Shown here: positions 1 to 12,371 of the stretch, piece by piece
How positions within the stretch are numbered: the stretch's first letter is position 1
Layout: the number at the start of each line of letters is the position of its first letter
Source: Acanthamoeba sp. SK_2022b
Lineage: Eukaryota > Discosea > Longamoebia > Acanthamoebidae
Assembly (NCBI GenBank): GCA_027943245.1
Contig: JANDJZ010000692.1
Location: 1 to 31,719 of the forward strand
Length of the DNA stretch: 31,719 bases
Direction of reading: 5' to 3'
Program-made: the position numbers and the translations under genes
Notes under the pieces: model-generated
Told to the model about the DNA's origin: nothing
The model's input: only the letters and a program-made list of their open reading frames with translations
The model's database searches: none

Positions 1-8
1 CTCTCTCT

Positions 9-76
<68 letters not shown>
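1..76 (+). repeat. (CT)n followed by (TG)n microsatellite in intron before kinase exon 81-220
   Basis: Pure CT then TG dinucleotides run to four bases before the acceptor TTCAG at 76-80. Confidence 0.97.
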
Positions 77-77
<1 letters not shown>

Positions 78-80
78 CAG

Positions 81-1590
<1,510 letters not shown>

Positions 1591-1876
1591 CCGTGCTCTC
1601 TTGGCCAAAACAACAAATGCATTTCCGCTTCGTGGGCCACGTAGTGAGGAGATTGGGGGGGGGGGGTTGGGGCGGCGCACAAGGCCTGCAAATAGACAAT
1701 AATAATGACATGGGGTGGAGGTGAGGACGCCAGAGAAGACCAGGGCGCCGGAGGAGCGGCGTGACCAAATGAAAAAGCAAGAAGAGGGTGTGTACGGTGA
1801 GCCAGGTCCGCTGTGCAAATGGTGGCGGCCGAATGGTGTGGAGCTCCTTTATTGCCACACAAAAAAGCAGAGCGAT
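1591..1876. other. Convergent 3' intergenic region
   Basis: This is 3' flank of the kinase gene (+) and of the membrane-protein gene (-). It contains a poly-G run near 1656-1666. I see no ORF that looks coding. Its first 168 bases are the source, or sister, of the copy at 2926-3094. Confidence 0.6.
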
Positions 1877-2515
1877 CTATCCATTAATGCTCTGGTAGTT
1901 CGACCTACGCTTCAAGAAGATAAAGGCACAGATGATCGCCACAACTCCCAGCACAGCCGCTAAGCCACCCACCGTGATCACAATGATAGCCCATACTGGG
2001 AAGTCCTTACCATTTTTGCCCGGGCGCGGCGAAGGTGTCGCTGAACGAGACGGTGCAGGAGGGCCCTGGACCATGAAGCATCCAATAAAGTCCGTCCCAA
2101 TCGTGAAGGGACCCAGGCAGCAGGAGTCGAGTGGGCAGAGACCGATGTAGGATTCCACCGTATTACTCGCGCATTCGGTCCCGTTGAAGAAGAAGGTAGC
2201 CCATCCTTGATTGGGGCCTGAGTTCACGTATTTGACCATGAGAAGGTCAAACTGGCGGGCCATGTAGCGTCCCGATGCCTTGTAGCATGTCGATGTGTTG
2301 AGACGGTGGGTGACTGGCCCCACGCAGGCCTTCACACCATTCGAATCACTACAGCCCTGCTCGGAGGTGAACACCACAGGCAACTGATCGTCCACAGCGT
2401 CACCCACTCGCGCAGCTTTTGAGCCAAGGGCAGAGCAGCACAAGAAGGCTAGGAGGACACCAAAGAAGGACGAGTGGCGAAGTTCTCCCGCGGCCATGGT
2501 CGTCGTCGGTTGCAT
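1877..2515 (-). CDS. Small type I membrane glycoprotein, 212 aa, family not recognised
   Basis: Single exon from ATG at 2515 to stop at 1877; a second in-frame ATG lies six codons in. The N-terminus has a hydrophobic secretion signal (FFGVLLAFLCCSALG, about residues 17-31). The lumenal part of about 130 residues has eight cysteines (including LCPLDSCCLG) and N-glycosylation sequons NTST and NGTE. A Pro/Ser stalk follows (residues 151-164), then one membrane segment (WAIIVITVGGLAAVLGVVAI) and a short basic tail ending NYQSING. YQSI fits a tyrosine-based YxxPhi sorting signal, so transport to endosomes or lysosomes is a reasonable inference. I do not recognise the ectodomain. It sits between the kinase gene and decayed copies of neighbouring genes, and its base composition looks less GC-rich than the neighbours. 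Confidence 0.8.
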   Translation of the reverse strand: MQPTTTMAAGELRHSSFFGVLLAFLCCSALGSKAARVGDAVDDQLPVVFTSEQGCSDSNGVKACVGPVTHRLNTSTCYKASGRYMARQFDLLMVKYVNSGPNQGWATFFFNGTECASNTVESYIGLCPLDSCCLGPFTIGTDFIGCFMVQGPPAPSRSATPSPRPGKNGKDFPVWAIIVITVGGLAAVLGVVAIICAFIFLKRRSNYQSING

Positions 2516-2843
2516 GAAGGGTAAGTGCAGCTCTAATGCTGTCCGAGCTCCGGGGTAGGAATATACCAGCCTACCGCCAGACTCCTGCCCTTAGGTATTG
2601 GCGGCCATTGTATTATTAAGGGCCCAATTTGTTGTGGCACCCTTCTTGCCTGTTGGGCCGCCAATACAAAAGACCAGGTACAGGAGCACGCGATTGTTCT
2701 GGAAAGCTAACAGAGAGGCAGCATGGTTGGATGCGCGGGCGTGCCGGTTGTCACTGCTGTCGAGGTTTGAGAATTGGGCGGTTGGGGTGCGGTCGGTGGG
2801 GTCGTGCGATGGTGGCATGGGGCAGGCGGGCTTGAGGACCAGA
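2516..2843. other. Upstream region of the membrane-protein gene
   Basis: No convincing coding frame. It presumably holds the promoter of the minus-strand gene starting at 2515. The only structure I can see is the 12-base inverted repeat at 2595-2667. Confidence 0.5.
2595..2667. repeat. 12-bp perfect inverted repeat, 49-bp spacer
   Basis: GTATTGGCGGCC at 2595-2606 is the exact reverse complement of GGCCGCCAATAC at 2656-2667. I see no target-site duplication outside the arms. It could be a hairpin, a bipartite protein site or a relic of a tiny element. Confidence 0.6.
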
Positions 2844-2925
2844 AGTCGGCCCGATACCAATGGAGGACGCGGGAGAGCTTGACCTGGCGCCTGGTCGGGT
2901 CGAGCTGCAGGTTGCCTCCGTCGGC
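2844..2925 (-). pseudogene. Copy A: fragment of exon 13 of the glutaredoxin-DEP-DUF547 gene
   Basis: These 82 bases match 6150-6231 with two mismatches by eye and lie in the same orientation. Read on the minus strand they encode the DUF547 stretch GGNLQLDPTRRQVKLSR and HWYRADF, after which the frame enters unrelated sequence. There is no start and no splice site, and the rest of the domain is absent. At its right end it joins directly to a copy of the kinase 3' end. Confidence 0.88.
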
Positions 2926-3094
2926 CTCCTCAAGGGCTAGCCGTGCTCTCTGCTTCTGTCTCGCTCTCTTGGCCAAAACAACAGATGCATTTCCGCTTCG
3001 TGGGCCAGGAGATAGAGGGGGGGGGGGGTTGGGGAGGACAACGATGGGGGGGAGGTGAGGACACCAGAGAAGACTAGGACGCCGGAGGAGACGA
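2926..3094 (+). pseudogene. Copy B: 3' end and 3' flank of the PRP4 kinase gene
   Basis: Starting with the last codons and the TAG (TCAAGGGCTAG at 2930-2940), this stretch follows 1576-1758 with substitutions and small gaps. An 18-base insertion relative to the source lies near 2951-2968, next to the sequence GCTCTC that recurs at both of its edges. Both copies share TTGGCCAAAACAACA, the stretch GATGCATTTCCGCTTC or its near match, the poly-G run and GAGGTGAGGAC. Confidence 0.88.
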
Positions 3095-3235
3095 GGATGC
3101 TGGAGAAGACAAGGCCTAGGCATAGCAGCTGAGCATTCTATTTGTTGTTGATGCTTCGCGACCGATAGAAGTAGTACTTGACTTCTGCATTGTGCCGCAT
3201 AATCGCAGAGGTTCGGTGTCGCTTACAAGCTGCGA
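3095..3235. other. Non-coding spacer in the mosaic region
   Basis: I see no gene, repeat or recognisable copy here. Confidence 0.4.
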
Positions 3236-3770
3236 GTGATGTCCTGCAACGATAAGAATCGTGACCTTCAAGAGGAGACCCGCGTTCCTCGCCTGACCAT
3301 GATCAAGTTTCTATGCAGGTATCGTCGCGTGAGAGGTACAAAGGGCAGACACGTCATGTGCTACCAGGACTTTGCTCACAAGACCAGGGCATTCTCCTCA
3401 GTAGCGCCAACACCATCTACCACGACTGCCGCTTCTTCGTCAATCTCCAGCGGCCCTGCGTCAACGCTGATGCGGCCTCCCGCGATATCTGTCAGCGCAC
3501 CCAACCTGGCGTCATTGCCGGCCTCACTTCGATTGAGTTCATGGGCACATGTGATGAAGGTACCCCAATGGCCACCATAACAATGGTGATGCATGCGTTG
3601 GTGTTCCAGGGGTGCATCTTCCACATCTCCGCCTGGCGCGCAGGTGATGGCAGTTCATGTGTTGGAGTTCCTGTTCCGGCTGCACGTTCGCCTTATCTGT
3701 GGAAGATATCACTACTCCAGCTGGTCCTCCGTCTTTGGTTTCGATGTTCTCTCTCTCCACTGCTTCCATG
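3236..3770 (+). pseudogene. Possible remnant or unresolved gene with a Cys-rich, lectin-like (MRH/ATG27-like) pattern
   Basis: The frame from 3313 to about 3560 reads as protein-like sequence: ILLSSANTIYHDCRFF, then NLQRPC, DICQRTQPG and EFMGTCDE. After 3560 a second frame gives YPNGHHNNGDACVG. Cysteine spacing with ...CRFFVN...PC...ICQ... and then NGDAC resembles mannose-6-phosphate-receptor homology domains, where a Y.NGD.C element follows. I could not join the frames with clean splice sites, and I see no credible start or stop. It may be a degraded gene or an intron-containing gene I failed to model. The MRH suggestion is an inference from spacing only. Confidence 0.3.
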
Positions 3771-3810
3771 ATCGCTGGCGAGTGCGTGGGTTGTTCCAAC
3801 TGGTTTCCTT

Positions 3811-3940
3811 CGCTATCCATCGGAGCAGCTCCAGCCCCCCCCCCCAAAGCCACCCAGCCTGCCAACCCAAACCAATGATGGGTAGAGCTGCGTCGGCCGC
3901 GAAGAAGGCCTCGGCCACAGTGGTGAGGGCATCGCCGACG
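3811..3940 (-). pseudogene. Copy C: exon 14/intron 13/exon 13 fragment of the glutaredoxin-DEP-DUF547 gene with internal deletion
   Basis: 3811-3876 corresponds to 6007-6079 (start of exon 14 and the acceptor side of intron 13). 3891-3940 corresponds to 6225-6274 (exon 13). The source bases 6080-6224 are missing, so exon and intron are fused. On the minus strand the residues AEAFFAAD and LELLRWIA of the DUF547 domain are still readable, but no intact frame links them to a gene. Confidence 0.85.
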
Positions 3941-3985
3941 CTCTATTTTGTAATTGCGGACAGGCCACCGTGTATAGGCGAGCGT

Positions 3986-4022
3986 GTGTGTCGTGCAGTT
4001 CATGCGCCAGTTGTTCACATGA
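3986..4022. repeat. Copy D: short match to PRP4 kinase intron 3
   Basis: GTGTGTCGTGC followed by TCATGCGCCAGTTGTTCAC matches the intron stretch near 841-872 (TCATGCGCCAGTTGTTTCAC) with small gaps. The match is short, so chance cannot be excluded, but its position beside the other copies makes common origin likely. Confidence 0.5.
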
Positions 4023-4063
4023 AGTCGAGCCAAGATATACTTTGTTTGTTGGACGTAAAGAAA

Positions 4064-5524
4064 TCAGAAGCTAACGCTTGCAGTTATCTGACATACGCCA
4101 TAGTGCAAGGAGCAGGAAGAACCAGGGCCAGGTCCAAAGTCGCAGCTACTCCAGCCCGTGAATTTGTACATGCCGTTGGGCTGACTAGAGACCGTATAAT
4201 CCCAGGCCGTCAAGGGACAGTCCAGGTAGGTGCAGTTTTGGCAGTCGCAGTAGTGGCCGGCACATAGCCCGATGTCGCTCTCCTGGACGGATAACGCCAC
4301 GTTCATCCCGGCAACAACGTAGGTGGCGTATGAAGCGACAGCACAGTTGTTCCCTTTGTTGCGCGCCATCATGATATAGCCACTCATGCCCCAGTCTTGT
4401 GTTTGCAAAGGGAATAGTTAGCCCAGGTCCAACGTTCAGTGATGAGACTGGATTCTTACCTGTGCCCCAAGAGTTCTTCACGAGCCAATAGTCCAACCCT
4501 TGGGCGGTGGTCCCCCATCCAACCACCAGTACACAGTGGTCGGTTATGGTGGAGGAACAGTTTGGTTCGTAGTAGACTCCTTGCTGGTAAAACTGGAAGG
4601 ACGTATGACTCGCGTCAATGCAGATCGACGCGGGGACCTGGTGGACTGCTTGCTGCAAGGCATATTCGTCGTACTGGGCCACCCAAAAGAACTGACTTAT
4701 CAATGGCCCAATGGAGGCGCTAGATGTATACTGGCACTCGTTCTGTGAGGAGTACAGGCATGTAAGAGGTGAATGTTGACCAATACTCAATAATCTGGAC
4801 AGTGTTACCTGATGCGCAGCGTAGGGGTAATACTTCTCATAGTCGATCCCCTGGTTGTCCAGCACGTAAAGATGGGCCTTGTAGGGCCAGCCTCCCTGGC
4901 AACCATTATTCTCGGTCGAGCAGTCCACTGTAGTCACCCACAGAGGGAAGAACACTGTCAAACAAGCGTTGAAGTCGCAACCTACAACCGCGAAGGAGTT
5001 TTACCAAGATTTTGTTCGGACAGCGAACGGAGACCAAGTCCAGCAACGGCTAAGGCTCCTTCACAGGCACCAGTGGAAGAGAAGGCCCAACAAGATCCAC
5101 ACTGTCCCTGATTCTTGACCGGAGTCACAGCAGAATAGTTCCGCCAGTCCCACGAAGAAGGCAGCAACTTGAAGGGGGCAGGCTGAGTCCGCTCCACTTT
5201 AGGGGGGTTCTTCAAAGCACGGTTCTTGTAGACTCCATTCCACTCCTCACGGGTGAGGTCGCCGAACTTATTCATGGCCATAGAAAACGTCTTGGCGGGG
5301 TTTGAGTTGTGCTTCTCGATGTAAGCAAGGTTCTGTTTCCAGACTTCATAACGATAGTTGCTCTCTTCCGCGGTGCGGTAGACTTTGCCATGTTGCTGCA
5401 TCCACAAAGCAAAGGGTGCATCGACATCATACAAAGATGACGAGGCGACCGAGAAAAGAAGGCAGGCCAGCAATCCAAACAGGACCCCAGTGAGGCCGGT
5501 GAACCGGAAGGCGGCTGGCGTCAT
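4064..5524 (-). CDS. Papain-family (C1A, cathepsin L-like) cysteine protease with Cys-rich C-terminal extension
   Basis: Four exons on the minus strand: 5524-5005, 4927-4809, 4742-4460, 4395-4064, phases consistent, 417 aa. Residues about 10-30 form a signal or anchor. An I29 prodomain follows, with an ERFNIN-like stretch ([17 protein letters not shown]) and NKFGDLT. The mature enzyme begins near LPSSWDWR (121). Catalytic residues: Q139 and C145 in [13 protein letters not shown]282 in [11 protein letters not shown]303 in NSWG. GCQGG replaces the common GCNGG. The peptidase domain ends near residue 335. About 80 more residues with eight cysteines ([27 protein letters not shown]) are not part of a normal cathepsin L. 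A lysosomal or secreted protease is the natural reading. An upstream in-frame extension to 5725 is longer but unlikely, because 5524 gives a clean signal peptide. Confidence 0.92.
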
Positions 5525-5897
5525 GGCGGACAAGAGTGAATACAAGAGAAGAGAGGTTTGTCCCGTGTTGCAATAAAGCTGCCACATGTCCACAAAATAC
5601 GTGCATCCTGCCAATAGGCATTGCCCTTGTTGTAGAGAGGGAGAGCCAGAATAGAAGGGTAACTGTGCAACGGGAGGTCCAGACGGCGAATTACCTGAAA
5701 CTAGAGTAAATCGCCGTCCCTGCATTTAGCGTTTCCTTGAAACCACGTCGGGAGTCCTTTGAATGGGAGAAGATAGAGAGAACGGCGTGGATGCCCTCCT
5801 CCTGGTTCCAGCTGTCCCTGTCCCTTGCAAGATCTGGTATCCTTTATGGGAGGCTACTTGCTCGCTTTCTCTCCCATGCACAAACGGGCGGATTCCG
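5525..5897. other. Spacer between DUF547 gene and protease gene
   Basis: Both neighbours are on the minus strand, so this is the 3' flank of the upstream gene and the promoter of the protease. I see no TATA element, repeat or coding frame I can support. Confidence 0.5.
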
Positions 5898-9033
<3,136 letters not shown>

Positions 9034-9358
9034 CTCCTCCCCGCTCTGCTGCCGCTCCACCTGCACCGGCCTCCTCCCGCCATCACCACCACAAAAGAGA
9101 GGAAGAGAGGGGGGGGGGGCATAGCACCTCGGAGGAGAATGGGACTGGCGTCTGCCACCTGCAGCACTGTCGGCGAGTGTTCTACGGTGGTGGTTCAAGT
9201 CTCAAGGTGCGGAGGTAAGTAGAGCACACCAGCAGAGGCCAATCGCACACGTGAGGATAGGGAAAGAACGAAAAAGAAGAGAAAAGTGTATTTTCTCTCT
9301 ACACGTTTCGTGCAGCTTCACGCCGAGAGGGGGCAGCTGTTGCGCGAAAGGTGGAGAG
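9034..9358. other. Divergent promoter region
   Basis: This separates the minus-strand DUF547 gene from the plus-strand gene at 9359. It includes a poly-G run near 9109-9118. If the DUF547 gene starts at 9198, part of this region is coding. I see no TATA element. Confidence 0.4.
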
Positions 9359-10177
9359 ATGGAGCAGCCCCAACTCGATCTCGGCCACCACCACGAGTCG
9401 GTTCACTTGCTCAATCCCCACCAGCAGCAAGAATCCCAGCAGCATGCGCTGCCCCTGTTCGGCGTCGAGGAGATGACGCTGCACCCCGGCGCGGCAGCCC
9501 CCATGGACGAGGTGCCCCACGTAGTAGTAGCGGCCGCGCCATCTTCTACGCCGGCGCTTGTAGAAGAGGCGCACCATCATCAAGTGCCCACCGACGCGGC
9601 CTCTGTATTTTCGCAGGAGGCCACGCACGAGATGGAGCAGGGCCTGGAGGGGGAGGAGGGCCTGAGCGCGGGGGACATGGACATGAAGCGGGCCGAGATC
9701 ACGCGCACCTTCTTCCAGACCTTCTTCGAGTACCCCATCGGGCCCAACGGGGGGCAGCAGCACCAGGTGGCCGTGGACCTGGTCGATTTCCTCTACGAGA
9801 GCCTCGTCCCGGCGCGCTACCGCCAGCGCAAGCAGGAGCGCGCCAAGTACCGCCTCAACGAGCTGCGCGACGCCTTCCACAAGGCCACCTCCTCCATCTC
9901 CACCTCCACCTCTACCGCCACCGCGCCTCCTCCCCCCGCCCCGCCTCCCCCCGACCCGTTCCTCTCGCTCCCGCCCCATCTCCATCTGCAGCTACATCAT
10001 CATCAACAACAACAACATCATCATCATCATCAAGGACATTTAGCAACCTCGTCGTCGTCCAGCTCGACCGCGTCGCTGCAGCCCTTCGGGCCCGTGGAGG
10101 CGTTCCCCCCCACCTTTCCTCCCCTCCCGCCCCACGCCGCCGCTGCCAACGTGACCGCCGCGGAGCAGCCGCAGCCG

Positions 10178-10209
<32 letters not shown>

Positions 10210-11205
10210 GGCCCACCTGGGCGCCCACGTCGGCGTGGGCGTGGGCGGCGGGGCAAAGCGCAAGCAGGCGTTCGACAAGAAGGCGTGGACGAAGCGGCAG
10301 TCCAACCGCACCTACTGGCTGGGCATGCGCGGGCCGCTCTTCCCCGCGCACGCGCCCATGCTGCGCAAGCTGGAGAGCCTCCTCGGCCGCTCCTTCCCCC
10401 ACCTCTCCCCGCACACCTTCCGCCTCGCCTGGGAGCGCGAGCAGGCCCGCCGCACGCTCACCCTCTCCTCCTCCTCCTCCTCTCCCACCACCTCCACCTC
10501 GACCACCACCACTTCATCCTCCGCTGCCGCCTCGTTTCCCCCTTCCTCCTCCTCCTCCTCATCGCCCGTCCACAGCTCTGTCGCCTCCGGCAAGGCCCCG
10601 CCGGCCAAGCAGCCCCGCCTCGGCCCCGGCCCCGCCGACAGCGGCGGCGGTTCCCTGTCGCCTCACGATCCCGCCGTACGCGCGCGCTCCCGTCGTCAGC
10701 AGCTCGCCTCTCCCCCCACCCACCCACCCACCCATGCCTTACTCTCCTCCCCTCTCCCCCCCCGCCCTCGCCTGCTGGTTGCGCGTGCAGTCCCAGTGCG
10801 CGCTCTTCCCGCCCTACGACGTGTGGCGAGACTCGGACCAGGCACAGAAGAAGACGGGCGCGGGGGCGTCGTTCGTGCACTTTGTGTTCGACGTGCCCGG
10901 CGTGGAGGAGCAGCCCGCCTTCACGTTCAGCAAGGCCACCCGGAGATGGCAGTTGGACGGTCCACGCGCCCGCCCACGCCCTCTCCTCTCTCACGCCTGC
11001 CTGCGCCGAGGCGCTGACTCTATGGGGGGCGGTGGGTGCAGGCTATCGGGCAGAGACTCAAGTGCACTACCTGGTGCGGCAGCGGTGGCAGGGCAAGTTC
11101 ACCGTGCAGGGCACCTTCCCGCCCTCCGTGGACGTGAGCGCCGCCCCCGAGACCTCGTTTGACAACGGCATCTACCACGTCCGCATGCACGAGTTTGTCG
11201 ATTGA
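9359..11205 (+). CDS. Unrecognised Gln/His/Ser/Pro-rich protein, 549 aa
   Basis: Three exons: 9359-10675, 10791-10959, 11042-11205, phases consistent. Two segments look folded. Around residues 120-190 (AEITRTFFQTFFEYP, VDLVDFLYESLVPARYR) there are helices ending in a basic stretch. Around 300-365 (AFDKKAWTKRQSNRTYW, RSFPHLSPHTFRLAWERE) a second basic block follows. Between them are low-complexity tracts: Pro-rich, His/Gln-rich, 11 consecutive Gln, and long Ser runs. The two short C-terminal exons encode a compact beta-rich-looking end (ASFVHFVFDVPGVEE, TQVHYLVRQRWQGKF, NGIYHVRMHEFVD). The composition recalls amoebal transcription regulators, but I recognise no DNA-binding domain and assign no function. 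The ATG at 9359 is preferred; the frame is open to 9251 without a better start. A 639-codon ORF in another frame overlaps it and is a shadow except for exon 3. Confidence 0.75.
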
Positions 11206-11317
11206 TTGATTGGTTGGTTGAAGGGCTTGTAGTGTTGTTCGTTGTTGTAATTGTTGTTGTAATTGTTGTTGTTGTTATGATAAATTATTACACTCGTGCT
11301 TGCCTGCCACGCTGTCC

Positions 11318-12282
11318 TCAGCGACGCGAGTCCTCCTCTTCCTCACGCAGCTCGGTCTCCGAGGTGGCCAACGCGCCGCTGATGGCCGACGCGCCAGTGC
11401 TGCCGTAGGGGATGGCCAGCTCGACACGCCCCAGGTAGCCTCCCGGCACCACCGGCGTGCCCGCGCGCGCGGCGGCCTCCTGCTCCTCCACCTGCTGCCG
11501 GTAGAGGCGCGCCATGGCCTGCAGCGTCGACCACCGCACGCCGTGGTGCGCCTCCTGCGCCAGCCAGCCACGGCCATTTCAGTGAATGAATGGGGGGGGG
11601 GCAAGAAGTAGAGGGAGGGAGGGGGGGGGGCGAGTACCTCCAGGCGTGGGGGCGGCATGTCGAGCACGCGCTTGAGGAGCTCCTCGTCGGCGAGCATCAC
11701 GCGCAGCTTGCGATTCCACACGGCCTTCTCCTTCTCGCAGGTGAGCCCGAAGATGTAGGTCCGCCACCGCACCGGTATGCCCCTGCGCGGTGGTCGGTTG
11801 AGTCCCGTTAGTGCAAATGACGTGACGATACAAGGACACGTAGAGGGGGAGGGGGAGGGTGACGCACGCGTCAGCTTGAAGGAATCCGATGGAGCACGTC
11901 GAGCTGATCTCGTTGAGCACGTTGTTCAGCACGTACCAGTTCTCCGCTACGATAACCCCACCCACCCCCCGCCGCAACATGATGATTGGGGGGGGGGGCG
12001 ACAATGGAAAGGAAGAGAGAGAGAGAGAGATTACCTGGCGGGATCTCGAGGAAGGGGCGGCCCACCGCCGTTCGGTTGGCAGCAGCGCCCACGATCCTGA
12101 GGACACGCCACCCCCCCCCCACAATAAGTTGTCCTTCCCCATGTCGTGGGAGTGTCGACAACCACAGGCCGGGAGGGGGAGGTGTACTTGACGGCGGCCT
12201 GGTTGCGGAACATCATGTCGTACAGGGAGCGCTCAAACAGCGTGCGGAACTTGAGCGTGCCTGCACGACACACGTGAGCGAA

Positions 12283-12371
<89 letters not shown>

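Noticed and set aside
5524..5725. Extended N-terminus of the cysteine protease to 5725
   Set aside because: It would bury the signal peptide behind 67 residues with no family support.
9286..11205. 639-codon ORF in a second plus frame over the 549-aa gene
   Set aside because: It is Arg/Pro/Ala-rich sequence typical of a shifted frame in GC-rich DNA. Only its last part coincides with exon 3.
12284..12371. Regular CGACCA array, and the CGCACA array at 17713-17807, as CRISPR
   Set aside because: These are uninterrupted hexamers without spacers, in introns of a eukaryotic gene.
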